A stretch of DNA of 64,000 nt. Origin: Chara braunii (taxonomy: Eukaryota > Streptophyta > Charophyceae > Charales > Characeae). The stretch's first letter is position 1, and the number at the start of each line of letters is the position of its first letter. A model generated the notes under the pieces. It made no database searches. It saw only the letters and a list, made by a program, of their open reading frames with translations, and had not been told where the DNA came from. Location of the stretch: contig BFEA01000379.1 of the NCBI GenBank assembly GCA_003427395.1, forward strand, positions 1,408,763 to 1,472,762, written 5' to 3'. This document shows, piece after piece, positions 31,299-42,801 of the stretch. Position numbers and translations under genes: made by a program.

Positions 31299-33621
31299 TG
31301 GATGAGTGCTCTTTGCTATATATCGATAGTAACCTTGGTTGCACCACGTACACGTACGCGGGGTCCGCGAATGCAGATACATGTATGCACGTACGTGCAT
31401 ATGTACCGCGGAGGTGTACGCATGTACTCGGAAATGGGCCCCGCATATGTGGTCGTCGCGGGCCATTTCTGGACCCGTTTTTGGCCCTGCTACCAAGTGG
31501 GCGGACTTTGAGAGACTGGGGGAGGTCGGGGGAGTAATGGTAAGAGGTGGTCTGGTCGGGGTGTGCACCATCGCTCCACAATTTCGGAGTTCGGGGCTTG
31601 GGGTAACGCGAGGAAGAGGTCCAGTCGGGGGATGCACCATCAGCACCCAAGGAGGAGTCGCCATCGCCCATCGCCATCGCCCGTCTCGTATGCTATCATC
31701 GTCGCCCGTGGAGGAGGACAACAACGGTTGTCGCCCGTTGTCGTCGCCATCGCCATAAAGGTAAGTTCTAAACACTTCATAACTCCTCCTCTTCCTCCTC
31801 CTCCTCCTCCTCCAACCGATCTTCTTCCTCCTCCTGCTCCCATATTTGATTTTTCTCCTCCTCGTCCTACTACTACTCCATCGACACCGTCTTCCTCCCT
31901 CCTCCTCCTCCTCCTCCTCCCGACGCGATCTTCTCACTCCTCCTCCTTCCCCTCCTCCTCCTACTCCTTTTACTCCTCCAACCGATTTTCTTCCTCCTCC
32001 TGCTCCCACAAATCTTTCTCCTCCTCCTCCTCCTCCTACTCCTACTCCATCGTGGTCTTCTTCCTCCCTCCTCCTCCTCCTCCCATCACTATCTTCTTCC
32101 TCTTCCTCGTCCTCCTCCTCCACACGATCTTCTTCCTCCTGTTCCCACAGCCAATGTTTCTCCTCCTCCTCCCATTGCGATCTTCTTCTTCCTCCTCCTC
32201 CTCAATTGCAATCTTCTTCCTTCCTCCTCCTCTTGCCAATGCGATCTTCCTCCCCCTCCTCCTTCTCATCCCATCGCGATCTTCTTACTCATCCTCCGCC
32301 TCCTCTTTCCCATCGTGATCCTCTTCCTCCTCTTCCATCGCTACACCAATTTTTTTTCTTTCTTTCTTTTCTGAATCGTTACGGCAGTTACATATGTTTG
32401 TCAGGTATAGGAAGAGGAGGAGGAGGAGGAATACAATCGCGATGGGTAGGAGGATAAGGAAGAGGAAGATGACGACCGGGAGGAGGAGGAGGAGGCGGAG
32501 GAGGAGGAGGAGGAGGAGGATGGCAATGGGGAGGAGGAGGAGGAAAATGGTGATGGGGAGGAGGAGGAAGACAACACTCTCGAGCGTCATCTTCCTCCTC
32601 CTCTCCCCATCGCCATCCTCCTCCTCCTCCCCATCGCCATCCTCCTCCTCCTGTGCTTCCTCCTCCTCCGCCTCCTCCTCCTCCTCTTTCCCATCGCGAT
32701 CTTCTTCCTCCTCTTCTAACGCTACATCGTCTTTTTTTTCTTTTTCTTTCCAGCTTTGGAATTGTTACGTATGTTTGTCGACTACGGAAAGAGGAGGAGG
32801 AGGAGGAGGAACAAGATCGGGATGAGAAGGAGGAGGAGGGGGAGGAGGAGGAGGAGGAGGAGGAGGAACAAGATCGGGATGAGAAGAAGGAGGAGGAGGA
32901 GGAGGAGGAGGAGGAGGAGTTTGTCTGTAAGATCGTCAAGTTTCATTGTGTGCCAGTTTGTCAGTCTGTGTAAGACTTACAGACTGATTGAGCGACAAAC
33001 ATACTTGACACACTTGCAAACAGGCTCACGTGACATAGTGATTAAATGAAAGACAAATAAGTCGGCAAACAGGCACATAAACACGACCACAAGTCATATA
33101 GATAGGTCACCGTCTATTTGTCTTCCACGGACGCCAAGCTGTCTGTATGACTTGTCACCGTGTCTGTGTGCATGTTTGCCCATCTGTCTGCCTATCACTC
33201 TGTGTCACCTAGGTCTCTTTGAAAGTCTGTCAAGTCAGTCTGCCAGTTCGTTTGGCTGTCAATCTTACGTTTAACTTAGCATATTTCCACATATACAGCC
33301 TCTTTATAAGTCGGTGAAACTCCGATGAAACAATTTATCACAGACCCTCGTTTGTTGTCCTCTTCTCCTTCTCTACCTACGGTTTACCGGGAAGTTCTAT
33401 TTGACGTTGTATATGACTGTAGTGACAATGTAGTCATTGTATTAGGAATTATAAGCCTATAGATATACTATATATACATTATATATAATATACAATCTAT
33501 AAACAATTGTTAAAGAAAACACGTACAGGATGCGGGTTTTCGGACACGTATGCGTACACGCGCATACGTACGCATATGCGTACGTGGTGCTACCTAGATA
33601 ATAACCAATTGCACTCATCCA
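31299..33621. mobile_element. TIR-bounded element filled with trinucleotide arrays
   Basis: The left end TGGATGAGTGCTCTTTGC and the complement of the right end TGGATGAGTGCAATTGG are inverted repeats. Each is followed by GCACCACGTACG and a run of alternating purine-pyrimidine bases rich in CGTACG and GCATATG. Between them lie about 1.2 kb of CTC/GAG arrays (31770-32935) and a GTCTGT-rich stretch (32930-33250). No transposase frame is seen. No clear target duplication is visible, so the element status rests on the end repeats. Confidence 0.5.
31770..32935. repeat. Strand-alternating CTC/GAG repeat block
   Basis: CTC-type arrays (31785-32340) are followed by GAG-type (32400-32575), CTC-type (32585-32745) and GAG-type (32785-32925). 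Each CTC-to-GAG transition carries a similar unique bridge (GTTACG..ACATATGTTTGTC and GTTACGTATGTTTGTC), so the block contains a duplicated higher-order unit of roughly 350-400 bp. Adjacent opposite arrays can form long hairpins. Long reading frames here are repeat artefacts. Confidence 0.9.
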
Positions 33622-36600
33622 ACTTTGTTTCTCAATCTCTCTGCTTTCAACACACGTAGAGTTGAATGGCACGTTCCTGCATGGTGAGCGACAAGTTGTG
33701 AGTATCGTACTGGGAGGTTTTTCCCTCTTTTGCACGGCAACACATTTTTTCTTCATGGCTTGTAAGGTGAGAGCCAAAACTAAGGGAAGTCCGGTGAATC
33801 TGGTCAAGATAAGGAACAAAATGCTTTATAACATTTAAAGAAGGGGCGGAAAGGAAATGAAGGGGTTTTAAATTTACTGCGTAAGGAAAAAAGGAATTAC
33901 AACGAAGGTCTCTCTCAGTTTAGTAATGATTCAAGGGTGGCAACTTACCCAAGTGACAACGCTAATTTAAAACCTCGTTCATTTTATGGTTCACTGAAGT
34001 AGGTGCGACAATAATTTAGCCTAGAGGGCTGGATAAAATTAGATTCTGGAGAAGAGGAGCTGATTGAGTCCTTGGGACGAATTTCCCAAACCTATACTAG
34101 AAGGCAGGACGATTGAAGCAGTGAGTACGAGTTCAAATTCGTCGAAGTGAAAACTTGAGTGGAGAAGTACGCTAAGCTCCTTGTGAAGGCATATGTTTGG
34201 TGAATTCAAAGGGCTAGGTCTTTCGTATGACGGCCCCGCCAGGGATTACCTGGTGCTCCAAAACTACCACTGTGGGTTTCCGTGGAGAACGTAGCAAGTC
34301 TCCAATTAGTTTGGGCCAACGCCTCATAAGGGAAGAAGCTAGGAGCCAATGAGGCAAGTGAGGATGGGTGCAATTAAGTGAAGTGTTTTCCACGATGGTG
34401 GGATTCTGGCAGCACGCGTTAGAAGGATTGGTAAGTTGGCAACGATAAAGTGTTAACAAAAAGGTATCTAATCATTCGTTTGTGGTGGATGAATTGACAT
34501 GAATGAAAAGGTAAGATGCTGAGCGATAATTCGATTTTCAATTTTTTCTCTATAATCAATATCTTATCTTACCTCTATATGAGGCAGACGCTTCGATTTG
34601 GGAAGCTTGCGAGGTCGGGTGATTCCCCTTTGGGTTTTGAACTACCAAAGGTCGTCCGCCTCTCTCTGAAATAATAGGGTGGTGTCTTCAACAGTGAAAG
34701 GGAGAGGCATTTTCCTAATTAGTCGAAAGAGAACGCCTCAACGATGGAATTAAGGATTAGGACAATAGAAGTAAGAAGCTTCTGCGCAATTAGGAAAACA
34801 AGTGATGATGAATGGTAGGGATATCTTAGTAATCGATCATGGATGAAATGGCAGACTGAAGATTATTTGATCTAAAAAACGTGGTAATTCTTTTCTTTAA
34901 GGCAGGGCAGACTTCAGTCCGAAAGAACTTGCAAGATGAATGATTTTAGTCGGATCTATATTGATCGCAAAAACAAAGGTAAGGTGAATGACGGATTCGA
35001 TAAAAAAATTCTCGGAAAAGTGTATTCCCAATAATAGGAATCAACCTGTCAGTGATCTTGTTTCAATTATTACTTTATCAATTTATTCTATTGGCGCGTT
35101 TTGATGATGTTTTTTAAGAGTTAATAACGTGTCTCAATTGAGAAGGAGGTAGTATGACGGGTTGCCCTGAGACCATGCATAAGGTGTAGCAAGTGTCGCA
35201 AACAATTTCTTACTCCTTAATCTTGCACTAACGAGGAAAATGCAATATTAATTCTTTTTCACTCTAGTCGCATTAAAGTTGTTGTCATTCTGATTGAAGA
35301 ATAGGATGAAACCAGAGAGGGGTAATTGTTCATAATTTGATTTAAATCTTGCCCAAAAAATATGATCATTTATGCTGTTAAAAGAAAAAAAAAAAAACTC
35401 TTTCTATTTCTAGAGTTCTTCCGATTTGATTGGCTTAGCTCAATAGGGATTGAATAACTGATTGGTCAAGGCAAATCGGGATAAGGATCAAGGTTTAGAT
35501 TGAAGCAAGAGAATCGTAGGTCAATATGACGGTGAGTTTGGCATTCGCAGTCCGAGGAGGTAAAGGAGATTGAACATTTATAGTTCCCTGTTTGGTGATT
35601 GATGCCTATTAAGAAGAGGAAGGAGAAACAATAATCAGTGACTATCGAACAAATATTTACGGATGAGGGTGAGTTAAAACCAAGTCTTTCATTGGACAGT
35701 GCTTTGAAATTATCGAATTACAGAGTCTTGAATTGCGCTAGAGGAACGATGACTACTTTTGAAAGGAACGATTTTTTCGGAAACTATAGCAAAGAGAAAC
35801 TATGTGTCAACTTCGCGAGACAACACAGGCTGGAGTTGGAGAATGGGTTGGCCTTTCTTTTTGAATTTCTCATTCGGAGGCGCTTCTTCGTGATTGGCAT
35901 CTTCTGCAACCTCCACAACATCCGAGGGTGTCACTTTCTGCCTCCTTCGCAGAGTAGCGGTATCGTCTTCGGCAACAACTCCTTCATAGACAGGGTGAGT
36001 CATTTATCGAGGATCCTCACCTTTAAAGAGGATGTGTATGATGTTCGACTCCTCCCACAAGCTGTTACTGAACTGATGAGTCTTCTTCAATTGCGCTTTT
36101 CACACTCACTTCTCCATATAGCTTCGGGTGGCCCCAAGCACAGACAAAGAAGTCATGAAGGAACGGTTCTACAAGCACGAGACGAAAACCACCAGTGTCC
36201 ACTAGTCCGGACACAAGAGGGCTAGGAATTCCCTTAGAGGTGCGAATGCTGCCACATCCTATCATGCCTGATCCACAGGGCCGCACAAGTTAAGGATGCA
36301 AGTGTTAGAGCATAGCTGATGTGCCAGTTTCTTCATTTCGTCCTTACGGTCGAAGGCAGCTAACGGATCGAACACAAATGAGGCTAGCGACGTTGTCGGG
36401 GATAAGGGTATTTGCCGGGGCTTTTAAATGTTGGGTGCTGTCCGACTTTTTCCTTGAATGGGGGTACTAACGTTGCCGAAAGTTCATTCAGACTGACCTA
36501 TGACCGATAGACTAAAACTTTAGAACCTTAGTCCAGACGCTTGCGGAGTCCAAGAGTAATGGCAGTAAGCGGCAGTGTTTCACTTTTGTCGAGGTTGTAG

Positions 36601-36690
36601 GAACGTGCGGACATGGGAACGCTAAAGCTAGACCTATTCTACCTAAAACAATGTCAGACGGCTTAGCAGCTGCGCGATTTAGAGCCTACG
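33622..36690. other. No confidently recognised gene
   Basis: The sequence has moderate AT content. The longest frame, 35638-36225 plus (195 codons), has no recognised domain. A minus-strand frame at 35800-36003 (67 codons, acidic and Lys-rich, with DVVEVAEDANHEEAPP) looks more protein-like and could be a retrotransposon tail, but nothing else supports it. I would not annotate either. Confidence 0.4.
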
Positions 36691-36959
36691 TAGGTTGAAC
36701 AGAGGCCGGATATAGGTGGTGTCTCAGTCTATCGATAGAAAGCCGGCCACAAAAAAAAGGGTGCTAGCAGGCCGATCCCGAGGCCTACCCGTTGGATGAC
36801 CCCGAACCCATGGATGGGCAGCCATCCTCGGAAAGGCCGCAGGCAGGCGAGGCCAACATAGCCTAAAGCAGGTGAGGCAGCAAGGCCTCAGGCCAGGCAG
36901 GCAGGGCCTGCAAGGTCACCGGCAGGGGGGGGGATAACTACTGGGCAAGCTCTTCTTAT

Positions 36960-37085
36960 AGAAGAGTTGCTCCCACCTTTACCGTGGTAGGAGCTAGCCC
37001 TGTAGGTACCAGTATCTGACTGTCACCCCACTGATATAGGGATCGAACCTGACCAGCCGCGCTACCATGCTAACTCCTTTTGGAG
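36960..37085 (-). mobile_element. Possible tRNA-derived SINE head
   Basis: On the minus strand GTTAGCATGGTAGCGCGGC (box A-like) is followed by CAGGTTCGATCCC (box B). Downstream there is a small hairpin (TCTTCTATAAGAAGA). No related copy is found in the window and the tail is not defined, so this is tentative. The 36700-36950 stretch beside it is a GGCAGGC-rich, low-complexity sequence. Confidence 0.4.
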
Positions 37086-37377
37086 CAGCCCACGACGTGA
37101 GGATGGGCGCGACCGATTTCATTCGTGTGATCTTCGAGATTGTGCGACTGAAATCAGCCGCGCCGAGATTGCATGGCCCTTGCGCAAGGATGACATGCAC
37201 ACATCGGAAAAAATAAATAAATAAAAAAAAATAAAAAAAATAATAATAAAAAAAAAATAAAAACTAAACTAAGGTGGAGCGCCACATGTCACATGAGGAA
37301 GTGACTGGGGCATTTCAGCCCCAGTGCAGTTAAAAAAGCCTTGAAAAATGGGCGACCGTTGCTGAGGTAGTTATCCG

Positions 37378-37421
<44 letters not shown>
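37378..37421. repeat. (GTT)n microsatellite
   Basis: About 14 uninterrupted GTT units, followed by a T-rich stretch. Confidence 0.95.
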
Positions 37422-37422
<1 letters not shown>

Positions 37423-37654
37423 TTAGATTTTCATTGGATTTTTTATACTAGATTCTTTTTAGATTTTTTTAGTTGTTCTTCCTTTTTTTCTTCTTGGTGT
37501 ATTGTGCACCCGTTCGGTTTTGACGAACGGTTATGAATGTGCTAGACTGTTTCATCGGACTTTCACCGACTCGTCAGGAGGCTCGGCCCTGACAGTCTGT
37601 ATGACTGTGTGCAGATGAGCCAAATCGGAGGAACCTACTGCTAAAATGTGGAAT

Positions 37655-37658
<4 letters not shown>

Positions 37659-37716
<58 letters not shown>
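37659..37716. repeat. (CA)n microsatellite
   Basis: 29 CA units directly left of a palindrome-rich region. Confidence 0.95.
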
Positions 37717-37719
<3 letters not shown>

Positions 37720-37792
37720 CCGTTCCCCCCCCGTATTGTTGAAGGCCAAGTCTGCGCCCGTTCGTCTGAGCAATGGGCTGCGGAACGACGCC

Positions 37793-38384
37793 GTACCTGG
37801 CGCCATAGGCGCCCAGGTACAGGCGTGGGGCAGGGGATAAATGACCCGGTTGAGCTTGAAACTAGCTCGACTCTGTGAAATGACTTAGGGGGCGGCCGTT
37901 CGTTTCGAACGGCGAGTTGCCCCCTCACAAGGAAACGAGGGGGGCTAAAAAGGAAGAGAGAAAAAAAAAAAAAGGAAGAAAAGTAAGGAAGGGCGGAAAA
38001 AAAATGTAACGGCCGCGAAGGTGACCGTGGCCGTGGAATAGGTGTGGCCCCCAGAAGGTTCTAGGGGGTGACTCAAAGTGACTGCACCTGTTCGTTTTTG
38101 AACTGGCTGCAGAGAATGGCTGGGTACGGGCATTTATAGAAGTATGTGGCCCGGGAGAATGGCCAGATACTTCTACGAACTGAAGACCCTGGTTCCCTAG
38201 GGGAACATCAAGGATTCTGACCCTTGATCATAGGTTAGATCAAGGGCTCAAAACAGTTACGAATTTTTGGTTGAGGGCAAGGCAGCAGCTGCCCACAGCC
38301 CTCGGCTGGCTATAAAAGCCAGCACTCCACCCAGCAGCCCCACATTTGTGGCAATGCTGTTGGGGCATTCACTTAAGTGAATGC
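37793..38384 (+). promoter_or_regulatory. Palindrome cluster with TATA box, LTR-like promoter
   Basis: Within 600 bp there are five strong palindromes: a 28-bp one starting GTACCTGGCGCC (37793-37820), GCGGCCGTTCG with its partner (37890-37920), TAGAAGTAT with ATACTTCTA around a GGCC pair (38137-38175), GGCTGGCTATAAAAGCCAGC (38304-38323) and GCATTCACTTAAGTGAATGC (38365-38384). The fourth holds a canonical TATAAAAG in its loop. The set resembles the U3/R part of an LTR or a repeat promoter, but no second copy or PBS is present here, so the call is tentative. Confidence 0.4.
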
Positions 38385-40460
38385 TGGCTGGCTGCTGCAT
38401 GCCGCGGGTGAGGGGCGGTGCTGCGGGTGGAGGTGCTAGAGTGGAGAGTGGGGGTCTGCAGTGGGCGCGAAAGTGGAGGCAGCCATAGCCACCACTTCAC
38501 TTGGGAAACTGCTGGGGGGATGCTGCACGGTTTTTGAGGCGATGGCAGGTTTTTTTTGACGTACTGCGGGAGCGCTGCTGAATTGTTTTCGGCGGCAGTT
38601 GGGATTTTTTTGGCAGTGGTGCGGAAGCGCTGCCGGTTTTGTATGGTGGCAACAACGTTGTCAGTGGGGAAGTGCTGCCATTTTTTTGGCACGGTGGCAA
38701 CAACATTTTTCGATGGGATCATGCTGCCGAGATTGGCGGCGCTATTTTTTTTTTTCGGGGGGGGGTTATGCTGGCGGTAGGTCGGCAACACTATTGTGTG
38801 GGAAGATGTTGCGTTGGGAGTGTCCAGAATGTTGGGGCGACATGGGATTGGATTATGGGAGCATCCTCCGGAAGGTTTATTCCACTTGATTTCTCTCAAT
38901 GATTCAGACTCTTGCACTTTTGGTGGAAGGCGCGGACTGTGGCTCAAGAGAAAGGCCACAACCTGTAGAGTTGTAAGTCGCATATTTTTTCTACGACGAT
39001 TATTTTCTTCTGATTGAAATATTACCCGACTTTTTTTAGGGGGTCGGATCAAACTTTACTCAAGGTCAATCAGTAGAATGACTTAAACACTTTGCTTGAC
39101 CCTGTTGTTTTGAACGTTCGAAAGGAAAGGTAGAGGAAAGTCGTGCGAGTCATGCATGTGAATGAAAATGTCTGATTTGAGTATTGGATTATACTGGTTT
39201 TCTCTTGAACTTGTTGTCTTGCATGTTGCGCATGTAGGTAGAAAAATGCTTGCAAAGGTGGTTGATTGTGTCTACATGGGCTGATGCAAGAGATTGTTTC
39301 CTTTCTACCTTCCAGTCTGTCTGATTGTAAAAATAACTTGTTGTTTTGATAAAGGTTATCCTGCGTGTGTTGTAAAATGAATTCGATTGAAATAAAGCAG
39401 AATAAGGTCAAACGGACTTAGTATTTTCCTGAGGAATACTTTTTCTATCCTGAATGACCTTTTCTACTTGTACCTGTCCAAATGATTCTCATTTTTATCT
39501 CCTTCGATTTCTTTTTGTCTAAGTTACTCTGAACTTAGAAGAAATCAGAATAACTAAAACCTTTTTGCGGTGAACAAATTGTTTTTCTTTAGGAAGCATC
39601 TGGGGCGGGGGTTCGTTGGTTAAGGAACCGACCCTTTTATCGACCAGAGTGGAACGTTCTACGGGGGGTACTTTGCTGATTCGGTGGAGACGGCCCAACT
39701 TTGAAGATTTGACATTTGTGCTCGGGCGAGGAGGAGTACCCTAGTCGACTTCCTAGAAGGAGAGGTATGCAACACTTCAAACAATGCCCCTGATCAAGAA
39801 TCGTTCGCAAAATAGTCTGTCATCCATTGCAATAAGATTGAGAAAGTATGGAGACAAGTGTGCATACCTAATCTTAGGTCGGTGGTAGGATGAAATGAAT
39901 AACTTTTGCAGCGCGTCTCATCAAATCAAAATGAAAGCAACCGATTACTTTGTCGGTTGCACTAATGTTAGTGTGGGTAGCCAACTCCTCGTTGGTGGTT
40001 GTATGGTTGTTTTATAGAGTTCGACCCTGGCTGGTCGGATTTTATTTTAATCTTGTGATATTCGATGTATCAAATGAAGATTTGGATTCTCTCAGTTATT
40101 ATTTCAGATTTGATATGTTTCTGTCGACTACGATCGAGTTCCTTTGATGTAATTATACGTGGATGTTTTTTTTTTTTTTTTTGACGGCGTGTCTAAAGGG
40201 ACCAGGATAAAATTTTGGGTTTCACGCTTGGTTGAAACTGTCATAGTCGACCGACGTTTACTCCGTACCTAGGAGATCAGCGCCCAAGCAGTGGATGACG
40301 ATCGGGTCCGTTTGGCGTTAACCAAGCGTATCTCTACTACAGCGAACGAGCAAACGCCCTCGGCTGACCTACCTCAACAATTGCATCTAAAAGCTTTCGC
40401 ATGTGGGTTAGTAGCTCTGTAGGGATACGCCCCTAAGGGTGATGACAGCCCCGTAGGGAA
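38385..40460. other. No recognised gene
   Basis: 38450-38800 is a repetitive GCTGCC/TTTTTT-rich stretch. A 227-codon minus frame (38369-39052) is compositionally odd and domain-free. At 39930-39960 a small palindrome (GCAACCGATTACTTTGTCGGT) is present. 40165-40182 is a T run. Nothing else is supported. Confidence 0.45.
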
Positions 40461-40467
40461 GAAAAAC

Positions 40468-42801
40468 TTATGCCCCACGGAAACCTATCCTGTCGTAGGG
40501 GACCGCGGGATGTACAGCGGGCGCACCCGGCTTGAGTGGCGAAGGGACGACGCGACCACGACCGTCTCGGCGGCTCGCGAGACACTTCACGTCGTTCCAG
40601 AGTTGTCTTTGTTTTAGTAGTGTTTTACTCCCGCGTGACATGGTTGGGAGGACTCTCGCCTTTGCAAAAAAGGCGGTAGCCGATGCGCTCGACAAAGTAA
40701 CGACGTTTGTCTTCCTCCACAAAATATTCATGCAGTCACCGACGACTTAAGGACCACACGTTTCCACTCCACTGGGAACTATTCGTGGTTCACGAGCTCC
40801 CGCGTCTTCTTCAAGCTGCTCTCATGGGGGCTCCCAAGATACTGAGGGCACTTGTTGATGTAGGAGCTGCGAGTGAAATATTTTCTGCTCTCGTTCCAAA
40901 GTTTTTCGTAAAGACCTTTGTCCGCATACTCTTCGAGCAGTCTCCGCTTCGTCTTGAGAACGAAGATTTGACATTCCACTCCTCATTGGTCATTCCCTCG
41001 TATTTGAATTTCACTCCTCCTTGGTCATTCCCTCGTATTTGAATTCCACTCCTCCTTTGTCATTCCCTCGTATTTGAATTCCACGTAGTGCCACAGACTG
41101 AGCATAATCTTGTCGATCTTTATTGTGACATTGTCGACCATCTCCTTCACACTGAATTTTTCTTGCTCTTTCAACTTTTTGTTACTCACACGACATTAAG
41201 GTTCAAAATGATGTTCAACACCATTTTCTTCTTGTGGTCCGTCAAGTCTGCCAGTTCCTTCCAGCAATAAACATCAGGCTCAAGAACTTGGACGTAGTAA
41301 ATTTTCTCATTCACGTCTTTCTTCGACTTGCTCTTGCCTCTTCTCAGTGACGGGTCCTCCACCTTCACGAAGACGACGTGTTTTTTTACTCCCTGACTGT
41401 CCTCCACAACCGCTAGCCCCTCTCCGACCACCTCGAGATTGGTCGGTGACTTTTCACTCCAACGCCGGTCGTCGGACGCTAGAAGTCTTCCGTTGGACCA
41501 TTCTCGGTACAACTTCTCCCCCAATTCGAAGACCGACTCGTCAGCCATGGCAAGAAGGAGGTGGTACCGAAGTTTCTCGACCCACTCCTTTTTCTTCTTG
41601 TCATCATTTGAGAGTCCCCACAAGTGGACGTAAGGTGTCTTCTTCAAAGCCAAGTCCATAAACTTAGTCCAGCAGTCCACCTCCTTCACTTTATTCGTCA
41701 TATTGCCAAGGGCGACATGATGTTTCCCCCGTTTTTTTTTAGATATTACGAGTGTCCCTCATGCACAAAATGCGGAACCTGGGTGGATTCTTCTTGTCTT
41801 TCATATTGTCGTCGACGCAGATTTCGGCGTAGCCGTCAAACTCGTCCTTAGGGAAGTAAACCGGTCAGAATCACCATTCCCTGAACAATAGTGTTTGAAC
41901 ACGGGACGGTCCTTCACCTTATCGCCGCCGCCACATTATGTTGACCACTGACAGGGTAATACCAGTATCGCTCGGGCGTCGAAGTCGTAAGGCAATACAA
42001 GCTCAGCAGGTGTGTTCTTCTCCGGAGGTGCGACGATCGGAGCGAGAACGAAAATCGACTGTGTATATTTTTTATCTTTAACGTTGTAAGCCTCGACATT
42101 TGCTTGTGCGATGCTATCCACGAGAAAATCATCAAAGGAGCGGTGGTTGTACATGTCTTCCCAGTCTGGAATAGGCCGGATTCTTTCAGGATGGATGTAC
42201 AAAATGATGTCCTTCTACACCCTCGTTTTCATCTCCAAGAAGAACGCTTTGTCGATGTCAAAATTTTTCGTGTTCACTTCCACATCGGAGTCCCCTCCCC
42301 CACTTGGGCCCTCATCTGTTTTTCTTCCCTTGGCGGGTGTCTTCCCTGCCCTGATGACTCGCCGGTCTTTCGCCGTCTGGAGGGCTTCTTCGGCGTTTCT
42401 TCACCCCCTTCTCCCCTTTTCCTCTTCTCAACCGAACCCCGCTCTTGTGTCTTTGGTGTTTGAGCAATGCTTTTCCCTCCGTCCGTCTTCGAACTGGAAC
42501 CAACTCCCCCTTCGATTCTTTGTTTTTCTTGCCATACAACTCCCTTCCCCGCCTCAACGGCTGGAAACTGTCGTTTACCTCCCGACAAAGACGTCTCATA
42601 TGGACTCTCACGTATTATTTTCAAGTCGATCATCTCCTCCTCTTCAAGGGCAACATTCCCACTGGCGTCCCGTTGAGGGCTCAACTCTGTGTCGACCAGG
42701 AGTGGAGTACGGTGGACTGACATAGTCGTCTCGTCAGTCCCACACGCCTCGCGGACCATAGAGCCACTGACATGAGCAGTAAACACTTCTAGCATGTTAA
42801 T
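40468..42801 (-). pseudogene. Degraded protein gene of unknown family, divergent partner of 42790-44300
   Basis: Several minus-strand frames in series look protein-like. An N-terminal part (ATG at 42801 to 42274) ends in a Lys/Arg/Pro-rich basic stretch. 42202-41936 follows, then 41701-41186, with WTKFMDLALKKTPYVHLWGL and YYVQVLEPDVYCWKELADL. 40979-40779 has TKRRLLEEYADKGLYEKLWN. They occur in order in changing frames, as expected for one gene broken by indels. A short tandem duplication (40975-41085) accounts for one break. I do not recognise a domain. It lies head-to-head with the transposase-like gene, so a co-mobilised accessory protein is possible. Confidence 0.45.
40975..41085. repeat. 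37-38-bp tandem repeat, about three copies
   Basis: Each unit contains GGTCATTCCCTCGTATTTGA (third copy TGTCATTCC) followed by ATTCCACTCCTCC. On the minus strand the unit encodes VEFKYEGMTKEE, but the unit length is not a multiple of three, so the duplication shifts the frame of the surrounding degraded gene. Confidence 0.85.

Noticed and set aside
31563-32939. Several long proteins of Ser, Pro, Glu or Arg runs
   Set aside because: They are translations of CTC/GAG arrays in all frames and show no domain or codon bias.
35638-36225. 195-codon plus-strand gene
   Set aside because: No domain, no conserved motif, the opposite strand looks equally protein-like, and there is no supporting context.
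37378-37421. CRISPR-like or other spaced repeat array
   Set aside because: Pure trinucleotide microsatellite; no spaced repeats of CRISPR type occur anywhere in the window.
38369-39052. 227-codon minus-strand gene
   Set aside because: Low-complexity, Asn/Pro/Lys rich with no domain; overlaps a repetitive GCTGCC/TTTTTT stretch.
40240-40560. rRNA-like fragment
   Set aside because: Some short words resemble rRNA (GGGATACG, CCTAAGGGT) but no extended match to 5S, 18S or 28S signatures could be traced.
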